A stretch of DNA of 58,844 nucleotides from Acidobacteriota bacterium. Its GTDB lineage: Bacteria; Acidobacteriota; Terriglobia; Bryobacterales; Bryobacteraceae. The stretch is from assembly GCA_005808475.1 (NCBI GenBank), contig SYLY01000347.1, positions 1-58,844 of the forward strand. The letters are read 5' to 3'. The notes beneath the pieces are model-generated. The model was not told the origin of the DNA, did not search any database, and worked only from the letters and a program-made list of their open reading frames with translations. The position numbers and the translations under genes were made by a program. Shown piece after piece: positions 10,040 through 16,653 of the stretch (position 1 is its first letter; each line of letters starts with the position of its first letter).

Positions 10040-10977
10040 CTACTTTCGCGGACCCAGATACCACCGCTTGACCACATCCATCGCCGGCTTGCCCCAGGGC
10101 GTCATCGAGCGGTTCCCGGCGCCGCCGTATCCGTTGGAGCCCACCTTCCACCAGTAGACGCCGTGGAACCACGGCTTGCCGGCGAATCCCGCCAGGATCG
10201 CCTCATAGCAGCGAGCCTGTTCGTCGAGCGAGAGCGGCTTGTCGACCTCGTCTTCCCAGGGCGCCTTTCTCGCGCCGGCGACGCTCGGGAATCCGGCTTC
10301 GGTGAACAGCACCGGCTTGCCGAACCGGCGGTGCACCGCGTCGATCCGCGAGACCACCGCCGCCACCGAATAGTCGTCCGGCAGGGGATAGTAATTGTCG
10401 AGCCCGATGTAGTCGAGCGCGTCCCAGAAGGCGATGTTCTCGAACTCGTCGCCGTGGTTGGCCGAGTAGACCAGCGGCCCGGGGAAGATGCGCCGCACGC
10501 GCGCCACGATCTCGCGCCAGGGCTTGTCTTCCTTGGTGAAGGCCTGGTACTCGACGCCGATCGAAAATAGATCCGCGCGGACGCGGGCGGCCAGCCGGGC
10601 ATTGTGCTCGATGAACGGCGCGTATTGTTCGAACCAGTCGCGGCGATCCTCCGGAGTGGCGGCATCGGAATCGCGCACCCGCCAGAGGTGCGGTTTCAGC
10701 AGCACCTTCATGCCCAGCCGGTGGGCTTCGTTGGCGAGCGCCTCGATGCCGGCGTCGTTCTCCCACGATCCCGGCGGGTTCGCCACGATGCGCAGCGGCG
10801 CGCGGCGAACGAATCCGAACGGAACCAGCGCGATCGAGTCGACTCCCCAGGCCGGCAGCCGCCGCAGCATTTCGATCGCCGCCGGCGAGTCGTAGGCGAC
10901 CCCGTCGGACGCGCCGGACCCGGCCCGCCGCAAGCGGGCAGCACCGCCAGAACCACTGCCGCGATCCAGGTCCGCAT
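10040..10977 (-). CDS. Glycosidase-like (GH113/TIM-barrel type) lipoprotein, apparent frameshift
   Basis: The main frame (ending at 10040) encodes a TIM-barrel with VKVLLKPHLWRV-type, GVEYQAF, YSANHGDEFENIAFWDALDYIGLDNYYPLP and VLFTEAGFPS segments, as in GH113-like beta-mannanase or GTA-type glycoside hydrolases. The Glu in EYQ and the Glu in FTEAG are candidate acid/base and nucleophile. Its own N-terminus (TTG at 10984) has no signal peptide. The neighbouring frame starting at ATG 10977 reads MRTWIAAVVLAVLPACGG, a textbook lipoprotein signal with lipobox LPAC. The two frames meet at a run of four C (10900-10903 on the plus strand); one extra base there would join them. So this is either a real frameshift, a slippage site or an assembly error. 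Its 3' end is 1 nt from the convergent TonB receptor. Confidence 0.72.
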
Positions 10978-10998
10978 GAGTCAAGGTTACGATAGATC

Positions 10999-11784
10999 AT
11001 GGAGATCCCAATCTGGCAGGTGGACGCGTTCACCCGGCGCCGGTTCGGCGGAAATCCCGCCGCCGTGTGTTTGACGAAGGAGTGGCTACCGGAAACCACG
11101 ATGCAGGCGATCGCAGCAGAGAACAATCTCGCCGAGACCGCCTTTGTCGTGCCGGGCGGAGCCGGCTACGTGATTCGATGGTTCACGCCCACCGTGGAGG
11201 TTGCGCTGTGCGGCCACGCGACGCTCGCCTCCGCCTACGTGCTGTTCGAGTACGCCGGCCACTCCGCTGCCGCGGTCGAGTTCGATTGCAAGTCCGGCGC
11301 GCTCCGCGTCACCCGTGAGGCCGATGGCCGGCTGTGCCTCGACTTCCCGTCCATCCCGATGCCGCGTTGCCAGCCTCACGAGCGGCTGATCGACGGACTG
11401 GGGGTCCGGCCGCTCGAGGTCCTGGCGGCGATGGACTACATGGTGGTGCTCGAGTCGGAGGACGACGTGCGGTCGCTGCAGCCCGACATGGCCGTGCTGG
11501 CCCGGCTGGACCGGCGAGGCGTCATCGTAACCGCGAAGGGCGGCGAAGCCGACTTCGTATCGCGATTCTTCGCTCCAGCGGCCGGAATCCCGGAAGACCC
11601 GGTGACGGGCTCGGCGCATTGCGCCCTTACCCCCTACTGGTCACGCCGCCTCGGCAAGCGCGCCATGCGTGCTCTGCAGGTGTCGCCCCGCGGCGGGGAA
11701 CTCTGGGTGGAGGACCGCGGCGATCGCGTCCTCATCGCCGGCTACGCCGTCCCGTACTTGAAGGGGACGATCACGGCCGGCTGA
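10999..11784 (+). CDS. PhzF family isomerase/epimerase-like protein
   Basis: 261-residue protein of the PhzF family (diaminopimelate-epimerase fold). The first half has the typical opening IPIWQVDAFTRRRFGGNPAAV and the motif NLAETAFV, containing the Glu used as general acid/base in PhzF. RWFTPTVEVALCGHATLASA follows. The second half has PEDPVTGSAHCALTPYW and a final GGELWVE. Most family members outside phenazine clusters have no known substrate. The gene is divergent from the glycosidase-like gene, with 14-21 bp between starts, and its stop lies 3 nt from a convergent methyltransferase gene. The ATG start at 10999 matches the family N-terminus. Confidence 0.92.
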   Translation: MEIPIWQVDAFTRRRFGGNPAAVCLTKEWLPETTMQAIAAENNLAETAFVVPGGAGYVIRWFTPTVEVALCGHATLASAYVLFEYAGHSAAAVEFDCKSGALRVTREADGRLCLDFPSIPMPRCQPHERLIDGLGVRPLEVLAAMDYMVVLESEDDVRSLQPDMAVLARLDRRGVIVTAKGGEADFVSRFFAPAAGIPEDPVTGSAHCALTPYWSRRLGKRAMRALQVSPRGGELWVEDRGDRVLIAGYAVPYLKGTITAG

Positions 11785-11787
11785 CGA

Positions 11788-12342
11788 CTACTTCTTTCCG
11801 ATCTCGTACACGTAGAGCTGATGCACCCGCCGGTGCGCCTCGATCTTTTCCACCGCCACCGGCGTCCAACCGCGAATCTGGTAGTCGTGCGAAACTACCC
11901 GCGCTCCGGGCTTCAGTTTCTTTTCGAGCGCCGGCCGCAGCAGTTCGTTCGAGGTGGTCAGCAGATAGATGGTCACCACGTCGGCGCCGCTGAAATCCGC
12001 GGTCAGCAGATCGCCCTCGATCACCTGGATCCTGTCGTCGAGCTTCAACTGCTGGATTCGCTCGCGGGAGGCCTTCACCTCCTTGGGTGAAATCTCGACG
12101 CCCACGGCCCGGGCGCCGAACCGCTGCGCGGCGGTGATGAGGACCCGTCCGTCGCCGGAACCGAGATCGTACACCGTTTCGCCCGCCTTGAGCCGGGCGG
12201 CTTCCAACATCTTCTCGACGACATTCTGGGGAGAAGGAACATAGGGCGCCAGCCGGTTGATCGGCGGCTGCCCGGGAACGGTTTGGGACAGAACCGGAAT
12301 CGTGATCGCCAGTAAACTGGCCGTGGCCCACCATCTGGTCAT
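11788..12342 (-). CDS. Membrane-anchored SAM methyltransferase resembling ATPSCKMT/FAM173
   Basis: 184-residue protein. An N-terminal hydrophobic segment (WWATASLLAITIPVLSQ) is followed by PYVPSPQNVVEKML, then the SAM motif I VYDLGSGDGRVLI, the acidic loop GVEISPKEV, motif with GDLLTADFSGADVVTIYLL, and a final KLKPGARVVSHDYQIRGWTP. The order PxVxxML, DxGSGDGR, ExxP, LEKKLKPGARVVS, GWTP matches the eukaryotic ATP-synthase c-subunit lysine methyltransferase family (FAM173/ATPSCKMT) and its bacterial relatives. The hydrophobic segment is more likely an anchor than a cleaved signal, because SAM is cytoplasmic. It is last in a minus-strand run recX-UPF0173-secreted protein-this gene, 12 nt after its neighbour. 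The target is unknown. Confidence 0.78.
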   Translation of the reverse strand: MTRWWATASLLAITIPVLSQTVPGQPPINRLAPYVPSPQNVVEKMLEAARLKAGETVYDLGSGDGRVLITAAQRFGARAVGVEISPKEVKASRERIQQLKLDDRIQVIEGDLLTADFSGADVVTIYLLTTSNELLRPALEKKLKPGARVVSHDYQIRGWTPVAVEKIEAHRRVHQLYVYEIGKK

Positions 12343-12354
12343 TGCGAGGTACCC

Positions 12355-13554
12355 CTACTTGGTTGAGACCGAAGCGACGTGCTTTCCGTTTCTGAATTTT
12401 ACTATACGCCCGACCATTTCGTTCACCGAGAACCAGAGATCGCGCGGCCGGGTGATGGTGTACTCCACGCCTTTCAACGATTTCACCGCGTTTCCGATGG
12501 CGTCGCGCCACGGCGTGGCATGCGGATTGAGGATGTAGTTCATGTAGAAAAGCGGATAGCCGAGCTCGATCTTTTTCAATTCCTCGTCAGGCACGTTCTG
12601 GTCGAGCATCGCCTTCGGCCCGGCGAAGATGACGGCGTCCGTCTTGTCCTTCCCCATGCACTCATCGCCCATCAGCTTGGTGAGGAACTGGGTGGCCGAG
12701 TGCTTAACCACCAACTGTTTCAGATCCACGGTGCCGATGTTGATGTTGTTCAGCGACTTGCCGAGCATCGGGAAGTCGATCCGCTCCACCGCGTCCTGCC
12801 GGTGGAACACCTTCTGATCCTGCATGTTGAAGGCCACCAGGCTGAACCTGCCGATGCGGGGATCGCGCGACAGCGTGCGGAGGATGGAGACCAGCGCCGC
12901 CAGATCGGTCGCCCGCAGCGTCGACGCGGTGGCCTTCTGGGGCGCGAAGTTCATGACGATCTTCACGTGGAGCGGGTCGGCGGTCTCGCGCTGCACCGGA
13001 GATTCGGGCTGGAATTGGTCGGGGTGCATCTGCTCGACGGAATTGGGCGGCACCACCACCGAGATCTGCCGGTCCTTGCCCGGAAGGCTCGCGTCCACCT
13101 CCCAGGAATGGGCGCAGACGCGCTCGGCCCGGTCGCGCATCAACCAATCGACGTGGTACTTTCCCTCGCCCATGTCGAACCCGCCCTCGAAGTAGGCATC
13201 GCCCTTGGCCTCCTCCTCGATCGACGGGACGCGGATCTTTTGCGTGAAGTAGCGCACCGCGTCCTTGTTATCGTCCGGCGTGACGCGGAACAGGATGGTG
13301 AGAAGATTCTCGTTGCCGGACAATTCGCGAAGCGGCACCGCGACGTCGAACCCGGCGTGGAAGCGCATGTCGAAGCCGAGGAACGCCTTGTCCGGCGTCA
13401 CTCCGCACGGAAGGTCCTTGCGCTGCTCGCCCGCCTCGAGGACGGCCAGATCCGTTCCGTGGATCCGCGCCGCGCCCGACTGCATCGCCAACTGCGCCCA
13501 CAGCCCACCCGGCGCGACGGCCAGGAGAGCGACAGCCTGAAATCGGCCCGACAT
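12355..13554 (-). CDS. Secreted protein of unknown function (acidobacterial)
   Basis: 399-residue exported protein, start chosen at ATG 13554 because the signal peptide (FQAVALLAVAPGGLWAQ) follows; a frame to 13572 adds six residues. The N-terminal half alternates beta-strand-like and charged segments (FDMRFHAGFDVAVPLREL, then YHVDWLMRDRAERVCAHSWEVDA). The C-terminal half, from about residue 190, has a pattern HVKIVMNFAPQKATAS ... FSLVAFNMQDQKVF ... DAVIFAGPKAM that is faintly like the VWFA-related proteins frequent in Acidobacteria, but no metal-site DxSxS is present. I do not recognise the family. Gap to the upstream hydrolase gene is 40 nt and to the downstream methyltransferase 12 nt, consistent with one transcript. 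Confidence 0.6.
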   Translation of the reverse strand: MSGRFQAVALLAVAPGGLWAQLAMQSGAARIHGTDLAVLEAGEQRKDLPCGVTPDKAFLGFDMRFHAGFDVAVPLRELSGNENLLTILFRVTPDDNKDAVRYFTQKIRVPSIEEEAKGDAYFEGGFDMGEGKYHVDWLMRDRAERVCAHSWEVDASLPGKDRQISVVVPPNSVEQMHPDQFQPESPVQRETADPLHVKIVMNFAPQKATASTLRATDLAALVSILRTLSRDPRIGRFSLVAFNMQDQKVFHRQDAVERIDFPMLGKSLNNINIGTVDLKQLVVKHSATQFLTKLMGDECMGKDKTDAVIFAGPKAMLDQNVPDEELKKIELGYPLFYMNYILNPHATPWRDAIGNAVKSLKGVEYTITRPRDLWFSVNEMVGRIVKFRNGKHVASVSTK

Positions 13555-13594
13555 GACTGTATTATGACGCAACCGGAACCCAAGTCAACGGAAA

Positions 13595-14293
13595 TCACCA
13601 GGAAACCGGCTGGCCGGGCGTCAATGTCCACACGCGAGCCCCCGCCGCGTTCCGAATCCGTTCCGCCAGCGCCTCCGGCGTTCCGGTCAACGCGTCGAAA
13701 GTTCCATAGTGCATCGGGATCACGCGCTCGGGTTTCAGCATCTCGCAAGCCAGGGCCGCTTCCTCCGGACCCATCGTGAAAAGGTCCCCGATCGGCAGGA
13801 TCGCCAGTTCCGGCTTGTAGAGCCGCTCGATCAGCGCCATGTCGGAGAACACCGCCGTGTCGCCGGCGAAGTAGAGCGCGCGGCCATCGGAGAACCGGAG
13901 CACGTAGCCCGCCGCGTCGCCCGCGTAGACGAGCCGGCCGTTTTCGTCCTCCACGCCCGAACTGTGCAGCGCGTGCGTCATCGTCACGTTGACTCCCGCG
14001 ACCATCTGCGATCCGCCCTTGTTCATGGGCGCGATCTCCGCCACGCCTTGCGACTTGAAGTACTGGCAGACCTCATAGATCCCGACAACCTTGGCGCCGG
14101 ATTCGCCGGCCAGGGCGGCAACGCTCGCCGTGTGATCGAAGTGGCCGTGCGACACCAGGATCGCGTCCACCCGCGGAAACGAATGCCCGGAGGGGAACTT
14201 CGGATTGCCGGTCCACGGATCGAGCAGCAGCACTTCTCCGCCCGGAAGCTTCAACTGGAAAAACGAGTGGCCGAGCCACGTGATGTCGATCAT
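13595..14293 (-). CDS. UPF0173 metal-dependent hydrolase (metallo-beta-lactamase fold)
   Basis: 232-residue cytoplasmic protein of the UPF0173 family. It opens with ITWLGHSFFQLKLPGG, has the metal motif SHGHFDHT (HxHxDH), further metal ligands in THALHSSG and YFAGDTAVFSDM, and the family-specific block ERVIPMHYGTFDALTG. Length agrees with the family (about 226-230). Members are broad-specificity metal-dependent hydrolases of uncertain physiological role. It lies 9 nt after recX on the same strand and 40 nt before a secreted protein gene. Confidence 0.93.
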   Translation of the reverse strand: MIDITWLGHSFFQLKLPGGEVLLLDPWTGNPKFPSGHSFPRVDAILVSHGHFDHTASVAALAGESGAKVVGIYEVCQYFKSQGVAEIAPMNKGGSQMVAGVNVTMTHALHSSGVEDENGRLVYAGDAAGYVLRFSDGRALYFAGDTAVFSDMALIERLYKPELAILPIGDLFTMGPEEAALACEMLKPERVIPMHYGTFDALTGTPEALAERIRNAAGARVWTLTPGQPVSW

Positions 14294-14302
14294 GCCTCCA
14301 GT

Positions 14303-14845
14303 TTAATCGGCGTCCGAGGGATCGTCCTCGAGCGACTCCGCACGGTCGGAGTACTTGCGCAGCACCCGGATCGCATTCGACCCGGAGAACCCGGCGTACC
14401 GCAGCCGCCGGTACGCCGACGCGAGCCCGGCGGGATCGGCCAGCTTCGCCGCCAGATCCACTCCCCGGTACTTGCGCCGCAGGTGCTCCTCGATCAGGGC
14501 GACTTCGTCGGTGGAGTCGAATGCCTTGCCGGCTGCCTGCTCGGCGTCGGCCGAGCCCACCCGGCGCAGCCGCAGATCGCGGACCACGCGCTGGCGTCCA
14601 TGGGCTTCGTTCTCGCGGCGGGAGGCGGCGAACGTCTCGGCGAAGCGGGCGTCGTCCAGATAGCCGTACTCCCGTAGCTTGGCGATCACTCCATCGACGT
14701 CGGCTTGGTTCTCCGCGCGCTGGTGGAGCCGCTGGCGGATTTCGCCGGCCGAGAGCGCACGGCGGCCCAGCGCGCCGAGCGCGTATTCCCATAGGCGCGC
14801 GGCGTTCATGGGTTGTCGAACGCGTGGTTTGCGAAGTTCCGCCAT
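14303..14845 (-). CDS. recX: Regulatory protein RecX
   Basis: 180-residue protein with the three-helix repeats of RecX: ARLWEYALGALGRRALSAGEIRQRL, then KLREYGYLDDARFAETF, then a C-terminal RRLRYAGFSGSNAIRVL repeat. RecX binds RecA filaments and limits recombinase activity. The ATG at 14845 is preferred: it has a GGAGG-type site just upstream on the minus strand, and the alternative extension to 14875 would run through a perfect inverted repeat. No recA lies beside it in this window. It heads the minus-strand run toward 11788. Confidence 0.87.
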   Translation of the reverse strand: MAELRKPRVRQPMNAARLWEYALGALGRRALSAGEIRQRLHQRAENQADVDGVIAKLREYGYLDDARFAETFAASRRENEAHGRQRVVRDLRLRRVGSADAEQAAGKAFDSTDEVALIEEHLRRKYRGVDLAAKLADPAGLASAYRRLRYAGFSGSNAIRVLRKYSDRAESLEDDPSDAD

Positions 14846-14854
14846 GCTGACATC

Positions 14855-14870
14855 CTCCAGGATACTGGAG
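14855..14870. promoter_or_regulatory. Inverted repeat between divergent recX and ytxH-like genes
   Basis: CTCCAGGATACTGGAG: 6-bp arms around GATA, located 9 nt before the recX ATG and 22 nt before the ytxH-like ATG. It also contains the ribosome-binding GGAGG of recX on the minus strand. It could be an operator for either gene or just reflect the two facing Shine-Dalgarno-like sequences. It does not match a LexA box that I know. Confidence 0.3.
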
Positions 14871-14892
14871 TACACTCAAAACAAGGAGTCGC

Positions 14893-15216
14893 ATGGACGA
14901 AGATAAGCGGTTATCGTACTTTTTTCTCGGCTTGGGCGTGGGCGTGGCGGTTGGCGTGATGTTCGCGCCGAAGACGGGCGAGGACACGCGGAGGATCATC
15001 CGGTCCAAGGCGTCGGACGGGAAGGTGTTCATCCGGCGGCGCGGCGAAGTACTGCGTGAACGCGCGGGCGATTACGCCGAGCGGGGACGCGACGTGTTGA
15101 GCCGCCAGAAAGAGACGCTCGCCAGCGCGGTGGAAGCCGGCAAAGCGGCCTATCGCGAAGCCACCGGTGAAAAGAAAGCCGCCCCCGCCGCCGATCTGGC
15201 GAACGAAGGGGTCTAG
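14893..15216 (+). CDS. YtxH-like membrane-anchored protein
   Basis: 107-residue protein with an N-terminal glycine-rich membrane segment (LSYFFLGLGVGVAVGVMFAP) followed by KTGEDTRRIIRSKASDG and a long Arg/Lys/Glu-rich helix, the pattern of the YtxH family (PF12732, called stress- or cell-envelope-related in Firmicutes). A strong AAGGAG stands at 14883-14888, and a TACACT at 14871-14876 could be a -10. It is followed by a DUF948 protein 12 nt later, the same pairing as the Bacillus ytxG-ytxH genes. Confidence 0.85.
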   Translation: MDEDKRLSYFFLGLGVGVAVGVMFAPKTGEDTRRIIRSKASDGKVFIRRRGEVLRERAGDYAERGRDVLSRQKETLASAVEAGKAAYREATGEKKAAPAADLANEGV

Positions 15217-15227
15217 CGCCACACCGC

Positions 15228-15734
15228 ATGGCGCCCGATTCGTTGGTCTCGGTGATGACGGTGGCCGTGTGCCTTTCCGCCTTGATGATGATCGTGATGG
15301 CGGGGATGGTGCTCGGCATTTGGAAGAGCCTTCGAGCGATCCAGGAGAAGATGAACGCTTTCCTGCCTCGCGCCGAGAACTTTCTCTCGGTCGCGCAGAC
15401 GACGCTCGCCGAACAAAGGGCGGAGATCAAAGATGTGACCGAGCGGGTCAAGACGGTGCTCGACACCACTCAAAGGCAGTTGACCCGCGTCGACGATGTG
15501 CTCGGCGACGCGGCCACGCGCGCCAAGGCGCAGTTGCAGAAATTCGAGCTGGTGGTGGACGATACGGTTAGCCGCGTGCACGGCACCGTGGTTCAACTCA
15601 ACGACACGGTGTCGCGGCCGGCCAAGGAGATCAACGCGATCGGCGCGGGCGTGCGAGCGGCGGTTCATGCGTTCGTGCGCGGCCAGCGTCCCAGCCCGGC
15701 GCAGGCGACATCGGACGAGGAAATGTTCATCTGA
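15228..15734 (+). CDS. DUF948 (YtxG-like) membrane protein
   Basis: 168-residue protein: one N-terminal membrane helix (VSVMTVAVCLSALMMIVMAG) then a long predicted coiled coil with regular heptads, containing AEIKDVTERVKTVLDTTQ and QLNDTVSRPAKEIN. This matches DUF948 (PF06103), often next to YtxH proteins. The role is unknown; topology places the coiled coil in the cytoplasm. The stop TGA (15732-15734) overlaps the apparent CTG start of the downstream phosphatase as CTGA, so translation is probably coupled. Confidence 0.85.
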   Translation: MAPDSLVSVMTVAVCLSALMMIVMAGMVLGIWKSLRAIQEKMNAFLPRAENFLSVAQTTLAEQRAEIKDVTERVKTVLDTTQRQLTRVDDVLGDAATRAKAQLQKFELVVDDTVSRVHGTVVQLNDTVSRPAKEINAIGAGVRAAVHAFVRGQRPSPAQATSDEEMFI

Positions 15735-16486
15735 TCGACGTCCACAGCCATATCCTCTACGGCCTGGACGACGGCGCGAAGTCGCTCGAGGACAGCTTGG
15801 CCATGCTCCGCATGGCGGCCGCCGAAGGCACCACGGACATAGTGGCTTCGCCCCACGCCAGTCCCGAATTCCAGTTCCATGCCGACGTCACCGCGCAGCG
15901 GGTAGACGAGTTGCAGGCCGCCATGGGCGATGCCATTCGCATCCACAAGGGCTGCGATTTCCACCTGTCGTTCGACAACATCACCGACGCCATCGCCAAT
16001 CCGCGCAAGTACTCGATCAACTCCAAGGGGTATCTGTTGGTGGAGTTCTCCGACTTCGGGATCTTCCAGAACACGGCCACCATCTTCGAGCGAATCATCG
16101 GCGCGGGGATGCTGCCGATTATCACCCATCCGGAGCGGAACAGGCTGCTGCAAATGAAAATCGAGGATCTGGCGGCGTGGGCCAAGATGGGCTGTCTCAT
16201 CCAGGTAACCGCGGCGTCGTTCCTGGGGCGGTTCGGCTCGTCCTCGCAGAAGTTCTCCGAGGAACTCATGTCGCGCGGCTTGGTTCACGTGATCGCCAGC
16301 GACGCTCACGACATCGAACACCGGCCCCCGACGCTGAAGCCCGCTCGCGAGCATCTGGCGCGCAAGTACGGCGAGGACGTCGCCGAGCGGCTCACCGTAA
16401 CCACGCCTCGCGCGGTGATCGATGGCCAGCCTGTGTGGAAGGTGGAGCCCGGTCAGCCTGGCAAGAAATGGTACCGGTTCTGGTAG
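15731..16486 (+). CDS. CpsB/YwqE-type tyrosine-protein phosphatase (PHP fold), CTG start
   Basis: 251-residue metal-dependent PHP-domain phosphatase of the CpsB/CapC/YwqE type, which dephosphorylates bacterial tyrosine kinases that control capsule or exopolysaccharide synthesis. The N-terminal metal motif IDVHSHILYGLDDGAKS lies before the first ATG, GTG or TTG in the frame (TTG 15797), so the true start must be upstream. CTG at 15731 gives the exact family N-terminus (M-IDVHSH), sits 9 nt after GAGGAA (15716-15721) and forms a CTGA overlap with the previous stop. Later motifs are ASPHASPEFQ, NPRKYSIN, LVEFSDF, ITHPERNRL and VIASDAHDIEHRPP. No tyrosine kinase gene is adjacent; the glycan locus near 45-54 kb is a possible target. 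Confidence 0.85.
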   Translation: MIDVHSHILYGLDDGAKSLEDSLAMLRMAAAEGTTDIVASPHASPEFQFHADVTAQRVDELQAAMGDAIRIHKGCDFHLSFDNITDAIANPRKYSINSKGYLLVEFSDFGIFQNTATIFERIIGAGMLPIITHPERNRLLQMKIEDLAAWAKMGCLIQVTAASFLGRFGSSSQKFSEELMSRGLVHVIASDAHDIEHRPPTLKPAREHLARKYGEDVAERLTVTTPRAVIDGQPVWKVEPGQPGKKWYRFW

Positions 16487-16616
16487 CGGTCAACCAAGCT
16501 TCGAAGGCACGCATTCACCGGGCGGCACGACTAGGAATCGCGATCACGACGATCGTGACCAGCGGATAATCTGGCGTGTTGCCGAGCGGCGCGCTGTAGC
16601 CGACGGACGGGGCTGG

Positions 16617-16622
16617 TATAAT
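16617..16622 (+). promoter_or_regulatory. Putative -10 element (TATAAT) for the second TonB receptor
   Basis: An exact TATAAT in the 167-bp intergenic region 16487-16653, 31 nt before the ATG at 16654. CTGTAG at 16594-16599 is at the right spacing for a -35 but is a poor match. A GGGGG-type ribosome site precedes the ATG. Confidence 0.55.
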
Positions 16623-16653
16623 CCAGGCAAGTCTGGATTCCAGGGGGTTCTCC

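Noticed and set aside
14855..14870. Palindrome upstream of recX considered as a LexA box
   Set aside because: It does not resemble a known LexA operator and overlaps facing ribosome-binding sites; listed only as an inverted repeat.
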